Origin: Halobacillus sp. A1
GTDB lineage: Bacteria > Bacillota > Bacilli > Bacillales > Halobacillaceae
Length of the DNA stretch: 41,243 nt
Direction of reading: 5' to 3'
Assembly (NCBI RefSeq): GCF_024189295.1
Contig: NZ_JAIZEN010000024.1
Span: 1-41,243, forward strand
The position numbers were made by a program, and so were the translations under genes. Each line of letters opens with the position of its first letter. Position 1 is the stretch's first letter. The notes below the pieces were generated by a model. It worked only from the letters and a program-made list of their open reading frames with translations. It was not told where the DNA came from and searched no databases. This document shows positions 17,372-25,709 of this stretch, piece by piece.

Positions 17372-17450
17372 ATGAGTGAATTTTAACTGTTTTCATCTAG
17401 AATATCGTATTCTTACATAAAAAGGCTTTGTGTATATCCCCCATCTGCAG

Positions 17451-17891
17451 TCATTCGTATACATATCCTAGCACGTCAAGGGCCTGGTCGATAGTTTCAA
17501 CAGTGACTGTTGCTTGGTTGGATAATTCTTTTAAAGGATGGATCAGTGATTCCGGCCGAATGAGAATAATTGGTTTACCCGCTTGGATGGCCAATCCAGC
17601 ATCCATAGCTGTATTCCATTGTTTATAGCTTTCACCAAAGAGAGCTATGACTGCATCAGACTTTTCGAGTAAAAGTTTAGTTCTGAAGTTATTGATGGAC
17701 GAAGCTGCATCATCGGTCATGAATTTATTAGGCTGTTCCCCTAATATATCAACTCCCACTTGATCGGAACGATCATGATTCTCTTGCGGTCCTACAAAAT
17801 TAACAGGAAGATTTCGGTTTTCAGCCGCTTTTTTAACTTCATTTCTCCAGTCATCATGGATCTGGCCTGCCAAATAAATAGTCAATTCCAT
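17451..17891 (-). CDS. YtoQ family protein
   Basis: A 146-residue protein starting MELTIYLAGQIHDDWR, with MTDDAASSINNFRTKLLLEKSDAVIALFGE in the middle, recognisable as YtoQ. The fold resembles nucleoside 2-deoxyribosyltransferases (the IYLAG... and ...KSDAVIALFG...AGLAIQAGKPIILI pattern), but the family's reaction is not known. AGAGGAGG precedes the ATG. Three TCAGTATG copies lie upstream (17921-17985). It sits downstream of a decayed gene on the same strand (18011-18570). Confidence 0.86.
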   Translation of the reverse strand: MELTIYLAGQIHDDWRNEVKKAAENRNLPVNFVGPQENHDRSDQVGVDILGEQPNKFMTDDAASSINNFRTKLLLEKSDAVIALFGESYKQWNTAMDAGLAIQAGKPIILIRPESLIHPLKELSNQATVTVETIDQALDVLGYVYE

Positions 17892-18010
17892 ATTGATAGC
17901 CTCCTCTAAATATTCTTAGTTCAGTATGTTCATATTTTAGTAAATCTGTCCAATCATTTACATTTAGGTCAGTATGGTCAGTATGAAAGTCTGCTTTTAT
18001 AAGTATTATT

Positions 18011-18570
18011 TTAACCTTCTCTCGTAACCTTTGCATTTATAAACACTTCATCTATTAATTCTTCATGAGTAAAATCATTTATTTTCAATCTTCTTTAAAC
18101 ATTTTCTACTCCATCTACAGATTATTGAACTTTAATGACTTGTTTATTTATCCCCCTAACAAGTCCAAAATGCGATGGATTTACTTCCTAAGTTTTCTGT
18201 AGAAGGGTCCTCAAGAAAGCTTTATTCCGCTATTTTCATTTCAAAAAGCTGACTTTCCAAGGTTGGGCCCTCAGCAGATTCCATGAGGTCTGTTAATTTT
18301 CCACTCGATTCATTAATGAACTTCTTCATCCTTTCATTTTCTGTGAAGGTGAGTAATTAAAAGCTGCTTACGTGAGATTCAAGTTCTTTCTCATTACCTC
18401 TAGCTCTATCGGAATTTTGGTTGAATAGACTTGTAATTTCATGATGTTCATTAGAAAGATTTATTATATGTATTTGCTGATTCTATAACTTTTGATATGG
18501 ATGCTGTTGCCTGTTCACAATATTCTTCACTCGGTTTACCTTTAAGTGCATCTAAAGATCTACTATAAAA
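18011..18570 (-). pseudogene. decayed gene remnant, unknown family
   Basis: No intact ORF spans this stretch, yet minus-strand conceptual translation gives several adjoining protein-like pieces in different frames, each ending in a stop. They are a piece with LDALKGKPSEEYCEQATA (ending near 18450), one with SLFNQNSDRARGNEKELES, one with KKFINESSGKLTDLMESA running to a stop at 18225-18223 and continuing in frame beyond it, and finally NDFTHEELIDEVFINAKV ending at 18011. The predicted pieces are helical, hydrophilic and charged. There is no start codon with a ribosome binding site at the 5' side. I read this as one or two genes broken by frameshifts and nonsense changes; I do not recognise the family. 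This explains most of the 800-base gap between the YtoQ and PTS IIC-like genes. Confidence 0.45.
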
Positions 18571-18635
18571 GCGAAATTAAAATTTAATAAATCAAAGGGA
18601 ATGGGAAGATTTATTATTGAAACGCAACTAGTGTA

Positions 18636-18657
18636 TTTACACATGTAAAACTATAAT
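18636..18657 (+). promoter_or_regulatory. TACAnnTGTA operator and -10 region of the PTS IIC-like gene
   Basis: TTTACACATGTAAA (18636-18649) is a 6+6 inverted repeat containing TACAnnTGTA, the core of CopY/BlaI/MecI-type operators. It is followed two bases later by a perfect TATAAT (18652-18657). No good -35 is visible at 17 bases, which fits a regulated promoter. No such regulator is encoded in the window. Confidence 0.45.
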
Positions 18658-18695
18658 GTAATATGTATACGTCGATAAGGAGGAGAGGTTACGCT

Positions 18696-19712
18696 ATGAG
18701 AAGGTTTTTAGAAAGAAAAGGAGTACATATTTCCGTACATGCATATTTCATAACGGCGCTTAGTTATATGGCGTTAGGTTTGTTTTCATCTTTGATTATC
18801 GGGTTAATTATCGAAACCATCGGAAACCAGACGAATTTAGATCACTTAAAAGAGATGGGCAAATTCGCCATGGATACTAAAATATGGGGCGGGGCCATCG
18901 GTGTAGCGATTGCTTATGGGTTGAAAGCTCCACCCCTCGTCATTTTTGCTGCATTATTCAGTGGAGCTTTCGGTGCGGAATTAGGAGGTCCTGCAGGAAG
19001 TTATGTGTCTGCATTAATTGCAACAGAATTCGGGAAAGTCATCAGTAAAGAAACGAAAATTGATATCATCCTTACGCCTTTTACGACCATAGTCATTGGT
19101 TTTGTAGTAGGGTCATTTATTGGTCCTCCTATTAACGGCTTCATGACAGGATTGGGGGAGATTATTAATTGGGCCACTTTTCAGCAGCCATTCATTATGG
19201 GGGTCATTGTAGCTGTTTTGATGGGGCTTGCGTTGACAGCCCCAATATCAAGTTTAGCCATTGCGTTTATGCTTTCTATAGATGGCATAGCTGCCGGCGC
19301 AGCGACAGTAGGCTGTGCGGCGCAAATGATCGGTTTTGCAACGATAAGCTACCGGGATAATGGGATTGGAGGGGCCATCGCTCAAGGCATTGGAACTTCT
19401 ATGCTTCAAGTTGCGAACGTTGTTAGAAAACCAATCATCCTTATTCCTCCTACTGCTGCTGGTGCGATACTCGCTCCTTTTGCAAGCGTATGGCTGCAAT
19501 TAGAAAATAACGCGCCTGGGGCTGGAATGGGGACAAGTGGTCTCGTTGGTCAGATTATGACTTTTGAAACTCTTGGTTTTTCTATGGAAGTAGCGCTGGC
19601 TATATTATTTCTTCATTTCATCGGGCCAGCTGTTATTAGTTTTCTTATTGCCTTATGGTTCAGAAATAAAGGATGGATTCAACCTGGAGACATGAAAATT
19701 GATTATGAATAA
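18696..19712 (+). CDS. PTS sugar transporter subunit IIC-like membrane protein (stand-alone)
   Basis: A 338-residue polytopic membrane protein, glycine- and alanine-rich, with roughly 8-10 hydrophobic segments, resembling the PTS_EIIC_2 type. It begins RRFLERKGVHISVHAYFITALSYMALGLFSSLIIG. No EIIA or EIIB domain is fused and none is encoded nearby, so whether it works in phosphotransfer is unclear. Many Bacillaceae carry such orphan IIC genes. The frame opens at 18663, but AAGGAGGAGAGG directs the ATG at 18696. Its promoter carries a TACAnnTGTA operator. The ytpP gene follows after 33 bases with its own promoter-like element. Confidence 0.8.
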   Translation: MRRFLERKGVHISVHAYFITALSYMALGLFSSLIIGLIIETIGNQTNLDHLKEMGKFAMDTKIWGGAIGVAIAYGLKAPPLVIFAALFSGAFGAELGGPAGSYVSALIATEFGKVISKETKIDIILTPFTTIVIGFVVGSFIGPPINGFMTGLGEIINWATFQQPFIMGVIVAVLMGLALTAPISSLAIAFMLSIDGIAAGAATVGCAAQMIGFATISYRDNGIGGAIAQGIGTSMLQVANVVRKPIILIPPTAAGAILAPFASVWLQLENNAPGAGMGTSGLVGQIMTFETLGFSMEVALAILFLHFIGPAVISFLIALWFRNKGWIQPGDMKIDYE

Positions 19713-19726
19713 AGTTGTGCTAAAAT
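19699..19726 (+). promoter_or_regulatory. extended -10 promoter of the ytpP-like gene
   Basis: TTGATT (19699-19704), 16-base spacer, TAAAAT (19721-19726) preceded by TGC, i.e. an extended -10. It overlaps the end of the upstream gene. Confidence 0.45.
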
Positions 19727-19745
19727 AGCAGGCGGAGGTGGTTCC

Positions 19746-20063
19746 ATGATTACTTTAGAGTCAGATGGCCAATTAAAAGAATTGATTAACGATAAGAAAA
19801 CAGTGCTGCTATTTTCGGCACAATGGTGTCCGGATTGCAGGATTATTGAACCGATCCTTCCAGAAGTTGAAGGTGAATTCAGTGATTGGACATTTGTATA
19901 TGTAGATCGCGATCAGTTCATTCACATATGTGCGGAAAATGATATATTCGGCATACCGAGTTTTCTGGCTTTCGACGAAGGTGAAGAAGTAGGTCGGTTT
20001 GTAAGTAAAGAAGCAAAAACACAAAAAGAAATAGAAGATTTTATGAATAGCATTAATTTGTAA
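19746..20063 (+). CDS. thioredoxin family protein (YtpP-like)
   Basis: A 105-residue thioredoxin-fold protein with the active site WCPDC (residues 27-31) and the cis-proline loop GIPSF near residue 75. The motif differs from the WCGPC of classical TrxA, so a more specialised thiol-disulfide or bacillithiol-linked role is likely. B. subtilis YtpP is the contextual match and precedes ytpQ there too. GGCGGAGGTGG lies before the ATG. It ends inside a strong terminator whose stem begins in the stop codon. Confidence 0.88.
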   Translation: MITLESDGQLKELINDKKTVLLFSAQWCPDCRIIEPILPEVEGEFSDWTFVYVDRDQFIHICAENDIFGIPSFLAFDEGEEVGRFVSKEAKTQKEIEDFMNSINL

Positions 20064-20090
20064 CAAGCTGTGGAACCACAGCTTGTTTTC
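20062..20090 (+). terminator. terminator of the ytpP-like gene
   Basis: AACAAGCTGTGG / CCACAGCTTGTT forms an 11-12 bp stem followed by TTTTC, overlapping the stop codon. Confidence 0.88.
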
Positions 20091-20195
20091 TTGTTTCTAA
20101 TATAAAACACCCTTACTTTTAGTTTCTGTCTTGAAGATGTGCTAAAATAGACAGCGGAATAAACTTCTTCCATTTATAAAGGAGGAACATCAGCA

Positions 20196-21014
20196 ATGAA
20201 AATGACTAGTATCAAAATGAAAAAAATGCTTGAGGATCGTCTTCAAAACGATGAATGGAAAACAATCTTCAACCGTGATAAAGATACCTTCCGTATAGAA
20301 TGGAAGGAATCAGGTAAAGGAATAACGATTACGCTTCCTAATGTAGTAGCTAAATATGAAAATCGCGGTGAACCTGCTTTGGACGAATTGGAGGATCACG
20401 TTCAGGAAGCGCTGCGCATTATGAACGAAACTCACCAATTGACTGGCAAAGAGAAAAACATCATCCCTGTCATTCGAGCCGGTTCCTTTCCTACTGAAAC
20501 AGAGGATGGAAAAAAGCTTGTTCATACGGAGCATACTGCAGAAACAAGAGTTTATTACGCGTTAGATTTAGGTAAGTCTTATCAACTGATTGACGAAAAA
20601 ATGGTTGAGAAAGAAAACTGGTCCATAGAACGTATGAAGGAAATTGCGAGTTTTAATGTGCGTTCTCTCCCTGTAGATATGAAGAAAGATACGGTATATG
20701 GCAACGATTTTTATTTCCACTCGACTCAAGATGGCTATGACGCCAGCCGAATATTAAACGAAGTACTTCTTGAAAAGCTTAAAGCTGAGTGTGAGGGGGA
20801 ACTGGCGGTCAGTATTCCTCATCAAGATGTTATTATCTTTGCGGATATCAAAAACCCTGAAGGCTATGATATTTTAGCTCAAATGGCTATGAAGTTTTTT
20901 GCGGAGGGTACCGTGCCGGTCACTTCTTTATCCTTCTTGTATGAAGACAAAACGTTAGAACCTATATTTATACTTGCTCAGAAAAAACCAAAGGAAAAAG
21001 GAAAGGAAGATTAA
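20196..21014 (+). CDS. DUF1444 family protein (YtpQ-like)
   Basis: A 272-residue soluble protein recognised as DUF1444/YtpQ from MKMTSIKMKKMLEDRL, IIPVIRAGSFP and the C-terminal FADIKNPEGYDILAQMAMKFFAEG. Function unknown. No TM segment. AAAGGAGGAACA is the ribosome binding site; an extended -10-like TGCTAAAAT lies at 20140-20148. It is followed three bases after its stop by the ytpR-like gene, so the two form an operon. Confidence 0.85.
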   Translation: MKMTSIKMKKMLEDRLQNDEWKTIFNRDKDTFRIEWKESGKGITITLPNVVAKYENRGEPALDELEDHVQEALRIMNETHQLTGKEKNIIPVIRAGSFPTETEDGKKLVHTEHTAETRVYYALDLGKSYQLIDEKMVEKENWSIERMKEIASFNVRSLPVDMKKDTVYGNDFYFHSTQDGYDASRILNEVLLEKLKAECEGELAVSIPHQDVIIFADIKNPEGYDILAQMAMKFFAEGTVPVTSLSFLYEDKTLEPIFILAQKKPKEKGKED

Positions 21015-21017
21015 GAA

Positions 21018-21623
21018 ATGGACGTATTTTATAATCCTCAAGGTGTCGGCGACGTGCTTATCGTACCTGTAAAACAAGGCGGCCGTTTGACTACGACTTT
21101 TGAAAGGAAAGGCGATATTGTAAGAATTAGCGATCAACAAGACGGATCTATTCTTGGTTACAATATTTTTAATGCATCAGCTCACTTCCAGCTTGCAGAA
21201 CATGGGAAGATCCAACTGACCGAAGACTTGTTGAACAAAGTGAAACGTTTATTCGAGGAAAATAACTTGGATGACTCTTTAAACTTTGACCTTACACCTA
21301 AATTCGTGGTCGGTTACGTCAAAGAGAAAGAGCAGCATGAAAATGCAGATAAACTGAGCGTTTGCCAGGTGGATGTTGGAGAAGAAACTTTACAAATCGT
21401 TTGTGGCGCCCCTAATATCGATAAAGGACAATATGTGGTCGTAGCAAAAGTTGGTGCCACAATGCCAAGCGGCATGAATATTAAAGACGCTGAATTGAGG
21501 GGAGTACCTTCAAGCGGGATGATTTGCTCTGCTAAAGAGCTGGGTCTGGACATTGCCTCTGAGAAGAAAGGGATTCTTGTTTTAGAAGGTAATCAAGAGC
21601 CTGGGAAGCCGTTTGAACTTTAG
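21018..21623 (+). CDS. YtpR-like tRNA-binding domain protein
   Basis: A 201-residue protein. The N-terminal half (about 1-90) is a YtpR-specific domain. The C-terminal half is an EMAP/PheT-type tRNA-binding OB-fold: [29 protein letters not shown], then [24 protein letters not shown] and a closing [11 protein letters not shown]. This arrangement equals the N-terminal part of the phenylalanyl-tRNA synthetase beta chain used alone. It binds tRNA or a protein partner; no enzymatic motif is seen. Operonic with the DUF1444 gene. Confidence 0.87.
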   Translation: MDVFYNPQGVGDVLIVPVKQGGRLTTTFERKGDIVRISDQQDGSILGYNIFNASAHFQLAEHGKIQLTEDLLNKVKRLFEENNLDDSLNFDLTPKFVVGYVKEKEQHENADKLSVCQVDVGEETLQIVCGAPNIDKGQYVVVAKVGATMPSGMNIKDAELRGVPSSGMICSAKELGLDIASEKKGILVLEGNQEPGKPFEL

Positions 21624-21629
21624 CTGATA

Positions 21630-21671
21630 GAAGCAAAGAGAACTTATGAACTAAGTCCTTTGCTTCTTTTT
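21630..21671 (+). terminator. terminator after ytpR-like gene
   Basis: An outer stem GAAGCAAAG / CTTTGCTTC encloses a small inner hairpin (ACTTA / TAAGT) and is followed by TTTTT. Confidence 0.82.
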
Positions 21672-21770
21672 ATTTATTTTAAATAGAATGTAAACCAATT
21701 ATTCTGCCAAACCTGTTAAAATGGTATATAACAATACTTATATAGAGATAAAAGGAAAGTGTGAGAAAAC

Positions 21771-24287
21771 ATGTGGAATAATTTTAAGAATAAATTCAAA
21801 AATCTTTTTGACGATCAGGAAGAAACTTATTCAGACAACACGAAGAGTGTGTCCAGGGAGCAAGAGGCTAAAGAGTCCCATGCTAATACAAGAATGACTT
21901 ATAAATATCCAAAGCAGGGGAATTTCCGTTTCCCTGTCATTCCAGACAGAATCACTCAGGAAGAACAAAGTGATTCGCAGGAGCATGAAACCAGGAGGGT
22001 AAAACGTGCTCAACCTATGGATGACGATGATCAATTCAAACCATCTTATCGCAGAAAAAGGAACAGGAGTTGGGATAAGGAAGAAGTGAATCATAAGAAA
22101 AAAGAGAAACCGGCCGTTTCTCCTGAACCATTTACGCCGTCGGATGTTCCTTCACCTGTATACGGCTATCATCCAAGAGCTAAGCCTGCTACTAACTTCG
22201 AGGAACTTGCAGAAATGAATGATAAGTCTACCCATACTTCAATTATGGAGCAGGCCAGATACGACGAAGAGCATTGGCAGAGAGTACGTCAGCGTGTATT
22301 GGGTAAAATTGAATCGAGCAAGCAAGTCGATAAAGAAAGTCAGCGTGAAGAAAACGAAGAAGCAAGTTCTAATTCACAAATGGAAAGCGAAAAAGAAACT
22401 TCTTTTGAAAAACACCCTTTCGCTAATGAAACAGCAGAAGAACTGTATGAAGAATCAGAGGATGTTACGTCTTTTTCTCAAAAAAAAGTTGAGCTAGAAG
22501 AGGGAAGAGGTGAAAGAGAACTGTCGGCTATGGAGGCGACTACCGAGGAGCATGTTGAAGATGTTGATGCTCACCCTACTGCGGAGGAAGAGAGAACTAC
22601 AGAGAGTAATACAGCAGATGTTGTCCCGTTACCTGAGCCGGCGGAAGTTTCTACATCAGACCGAGAAAGTAAGACTGCAGTTGAACCTGTAAAAAGAAAA
22701 GAAAACAAACCTACCCGACCTTCAGGAGGGCGGAATTCGGAAAGGAAAAGTGTTCCGTTCAATGTGGTGATGACCCCCAGAGATAAGCGAACGCGCGATC
22801 AAAAAAAAACTCTAAATAAGGGTTCTGAAACTGAAAAAAGCAAAATCCATCAACAAGCTGAAGGAAAACGGCAAACTTATGCCACTCCTCTTCATTTGCT
22901 GAATGATAAGGCTAAACGATCGAGTGATGACGATCAATGGGTTCAAGAACAGATGGAGAGACTTGAAACTACCCTTCGTGAATTCCATGTGAAAGCAAAA
23001 GTAGTCCACGCCATGAAGGGACCGTCTGTAACCAGGTTTGAAGTCCAGCCTGAACCAGGCGTGAAGGTGAGTAAAATCACTAATTTGTCTGATGACATAA
23101 AACTGAGTATGGCTGCTCGCGATATTCGAATTGAGGCGCCTATTCCAGGGAAGCAGGCGGTAGGAATCGAAGTACCGAACCGTCACCCTGAAATGGTAGG
23201 TCTTCAGGAAATTTTTGAATCTGACAAGTTTACGAAGGAGTCCTCACCTCTTTCCGTGGGACTTGGACTTGATATCGGCGGAGATTCTGTCGTGACCAAT
23301 TTGAAGAAAATGCCCCACGGGCTTATTGCAGGTGCAACGGGATCAGGTAAAAGTGTATGTATCAATACTATTCTTATTAGCATGCTTTATAAAGCTCATC
23401 ATGATGATGTGAAATTCCTGCTTATTGATCCAAAAATGGTCGAACTCGCTCCTTATAACGGACTGCCGCACCTTGTATCTCCTGTGATTACAGATGTGAA
23501 AGCTGCTACCAGTGCGTTGAAGTGGGCTGTGAAAGAAATGGAAGAACGTTATGAGAAATTTGTAGCTGAAGGCGCAAGAGATGTTGAACGGTTCAATGAA
23601 AAAATGATTCAACAAGGAAGATCATCGGAAAAGCTCCCTTACCTCGTCATCGTCATTGATGAACTGGCCGATTTAATGATGGTTTCGCCGCAGGATGTGG
23701 AAGATGCCATATGCAGGATTGCTCAAAAGGCAAGAGCCTGTGGCATTCACTTGCTTCTTGCTACCCAGCGTCCATCAGTTGATGTAATTACAGGGCTAAT
23801 TAAAGCGAACATTCCTACGCGTATTGCTTTTAGTGTATCTTCTCAAGTCGATTCTCGAACGATTATTGATACGGGCGGTGCAGAAAAACTCTTAGGAAAA
23901 GGCGATATGCTCTTTATCGAAAATGGTTCAGGGCAATCTGTGAGAATACAAGGAGCTTTCGTGTCGGATGAAGAAATTGAAAGAATTACAGGGTATGTCA
24001 AAAAAATAGCTCCGCCTAATTATTTGTTCGAACAGGAAGAGTTACTCCATCAAGTCTCAAGTGAGGAAGATACGGACGAACTTTTTGATGAAGCGGTCCA
24101 CTTTGTCCTTGAGCATAACGGAGCAAGTGCTTCTTTACTTCAACGCCGTTTCAAAGTCGGATACAATCGAGCGGCCCGTTTAATCGATCAAATGGCTGAC
24201 TACGGTATCATATCTGAATCAAAGGGCAGTAAACCTAGAGATATCCTATTAACGAAGCAGCAAGTTGATGAAATGATGGTGCGTTAA
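21771..24287 (+). CDS. sftA: DNA translocase SftA (FtsK/SpoIIIE family)
   Basis: An 838-residue soluble FtsK-type translocase. Residues 1 to about 375 are hydrophilic, Glu/Ser/Thr-rich low complexity with no TM segment, as expected for SftA rather than SpoIIIE. The motor follows: an alpha domain (FEVQPEPGVKVSKI...), Walker A GATGSGKSVC near residue 521, Walker B VIVIDELADLMM near 625, and the conserved LLLATQRPSVDVITGLIKANIP. A winged-helix gamma domain (DELFDEAVHFVLEHNGAS...) closes the protein and would read polar DNA motifs. SftA moves DNA clear of the closing septum. Monocistronic by position, upstream of murC as in B. subtilis. Confidence 0.93.
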   Translation: MWNNFKNKFKNLFDDQEETYSDNTKSVSREQEAKESHANTRMTYKYPKQGNFRFPVIPDRITQEEQSDSQEHETRRVKRAQPMDDDDQFKPSYRRKRNRSWDKEEVNHKKKEKPAVSPEPFTPSDVPSPVYGYHPRAKPATNFEELAEMNDKSTHTSIMEQARYDEEHWQRVRQRVLGKIESSKQVDKESQREENEEASSNSQMESEKETSFEKHPFANETAEELYEESEDVTSFSQKKVELEEGRGERELSAMEATTEEHVEDVDAHPTAEEERTTESNTADVVPLPEPAEVSTSDRESKTAVEPVKRKENKPTRPSGGRNSERKSVPFNVVMTPRDKRTRDQKKTLNKGSETEKSKIHQQAEGKRQTYATPLHLLNDKAKRSSDDDQWVQEQMERLETTLREFHVKAKVVHAMKGPSVTRFEVQPEPGVKVSKITNLSDDIKLSMAARDIRIEAPIPGKQAVGIEVPNRHPEMVGLQEIFESDKFTKESSPLSVGLGLDIGGDSVVTNLKKMPHGLIAGATGSGKSVCINTILISMLYKAHHDDVKFLLIDPKMVELAPYNGLPHLVSPVITDVKAATSALKWAVKEMEERYEKFVAEGARDVERFNEKMIQQGRSSEKLPYLVIVIDELADLMMVSPQDVEDAICRIAQKARACGIHLLLATQRPSVDVITGLIKANIPTRIAFSVSSQVDSRTIIDTGGAEKLLGKGDMLFIENGSGQSVRIQGAFVSDEEIERITGYVKKIAPPNYLFEQEELLHQVSSEEDTDELFDEAVHFVLEHNGASASLLQRRFKVGYNRAARLIDQMADYGIISESKGSKPRDILLTKQQVDEMMVR

Positions 24288-24389
24288 AGTAGAATAGAGT
24301 TAGGGCTTGTTAAATACTTCCCGATTCTATATGATAAACAAAGAATATATTAATGGGCGATTGAACCTAAATGTCTAAGGAGTTACGTC

Positions 24390-25502
24390 ATGAAGGAAAT
24401 AGAAAGAAAGTTAAATGGAGAAATATCTCGTTTAACGAATACCACTTTCAAATTTGATGAACGAGTAAAAGAAGGCTGGTTCTCAGCGGTTTATTTTTTA
24501 AAGACTAAAGAAATCGTTGAGAATCATTTAGAGGACAATATCGTTACCATGCAGTTTTTCCAGAAAGATCATGGAGTGCTGTGCGGTTCTGATGAAGCGA
24601 TAGCTTTGATTCATGAGTTCTCGGACCATCCCGAGGAACTGGAGATTCATTCCCTTAAAGATGGAGATAAAATCGAACCTTACGAAACCGTATTGACTAT
24701 AACTGGGCCGTACCAGTATTTCGGCTATTTAGAGGGAATCATAGATGGAATATTAGCTAGAAGGACTTCTGTGGCTACGAATGTGTATAATGTCGTTAAA
24801 GCTGCAAGGGCCTCTGGCAAGCAAAAGCCGATTATTTTTATGGGAGATCGTGACGACCACTTCACCCAGCAGGCTGGCGATGGTTACTCCGCTTTTATAG
24901 GAGGTTCTACGGCACAAGCTACTCAAGCTATGAACGAATGGTGGGGAAAACAGGGTATGGGAACGATGCCTCACGCCTTGATCCAAATGTTTAGGGGAGA
25001 CGTAGTAGCTGCTTCCAAAGCGTATCAAAGCCAATATCCTAATGACAGCTTGATGGCACTGGTTGATTATAATAACGATGTGATCACAGACTCTTTAAAG
25101 GTAGCCAGGGAGTTCGGAGACGAATTAAAAGGCGTGCGGCTCGACACGTCTCGTAATCTTGTGGATAAATACTTTTTAAGAAACCAGCATTTGATGGGGA
25201 CTTTTGATCCGAGAGGTGTAAATCCTGAACTAGTATTCGCTTTGCGACGTGCGCTGGATGAAGAAGGGTTTACACATGTAAAGATCGTAGTAAGTGGCGG
25301 ATTTACAGAAGATCGGATACGTTCTTTTGAAAAGCTCGGTGTACCTGTAGACATGTACGGCGTAGGAGGGAGCCTTCTTAAGATCGGTATCGGATTTACT
25401 GGAGATAACGTGATCATGAATGGAGATCACGAGGCTAAGGAAGGACGACGTTATAAACCGAATCCTCGATTGGAAAAGGTACCTTATCTTAGTGGAAATT
25501 AA
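24390..25502 (+). CDS. nicotinate phosphoribosyltransferase
   Basis: A 370-residue enzyme of NAD salvage converting nicotinate plus PRPP to nicotinate mononucleotide. Recognisable segments are FKFDERVKEGWFSAVYF near the start, the SRAMDRGDD-like loop represented here by IFMGDRDDHFTQQAGDGYSA, GTMPHALIQMF, VRLDTSR and the phosphate-binding SGGFTEDRI and GVGGSLL. It belongs to the shorter, archaeal-like branch of the family, not the roughly 490-residue YueK/PncB form, so I give no gene symbol. TAAGGAG precedes the ATG. A GAAGCTT...AAGCTTC hairpin follows at 25517-25557. Confidence 0.88.
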   Translation: MKEIERKLNGEISRLTNTTFKFDERVKEGWFSAVYFLKTKEIVENHLEDNIVTMQFFQKDHGVLCGSDEAIALIHEFSDHPEELEIHSLKDGDKIEPYETVLTITGPYQYFGYLEGIIDGILARRTSVATNVYNVVKAARASGKQKPIIFMGDRDDHFTQQAGDGYSAFIGGSTAQATQAMNEWWGKQGMGTMPHALIQMFRGDVVAASKAYQSQYPNDSLMALVDYNNDVITDSLKVAREFGDELKGVRLDTSRNLVDKYFLRNQHLMGTFDPRGVNPELVFALRRALDEEGFTHVKIVVSGGFTEDRIRSFEKLGVPVDMYGVGGSLLKIGIGFTGDNVIMNGDHEAKEGRRYKPNPRLEKVPYLSGN

Positions 25503-25516
25503 AGAATGTTATAGCA

Positions 25517-25557
25517 GAAGCTTGCTCTTTTTGGAATCTTTAAAGGGAGTAAGCTTC
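25517..25557 (+). terminator. hairpin after nicotinate phosphoribosyltransferase gene
   Basis: GAAGCTT-G-CTCTTT pairs with AAAGGG(AG)-T-AAGCTTC, a long imperfect stem after the stop. A T-run comes only several bases later, so termination strength is uncertain. Confidence 0.5.
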
Positions 25558-25641
25558 ATGTCGTTTTGCGCTTTTTCTTGAGCGGAGAACATGGTAAAAT
25601 TAATTATTGATTGACGAAACTATGAATATGTATAAGAAGCA

Positions 25642-25670
25642 TTCGCATGCTAAGAATCAATACATATAAT
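25642..25670 (+). promoter_or_regulatory. SigA-type promoter of murC
   Basis: TTCGCA (25642-25647), 17-base spacer, perfect TATAAT (25665-25670). A small inverted repeat TAAAGTG / CACTTTA (25674-25690) follows at the predicted transcript start, just before the ribosome binding site. Confidence 0.5.
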
Positions 25671-25709
25671 ACTTAAAGTGTTCCACTTTATTTTGGAGGT
25701 TCGGTTTTT

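Noticed and set aside
17854-18036. 60-codon ORF upstream of and overlapping ytoQ
   Set aside because: It overlaps the ytoQ start in another frame and has no ribosome binding site. The upstream sequence reads better as the end of a decayed gene in a different frame.
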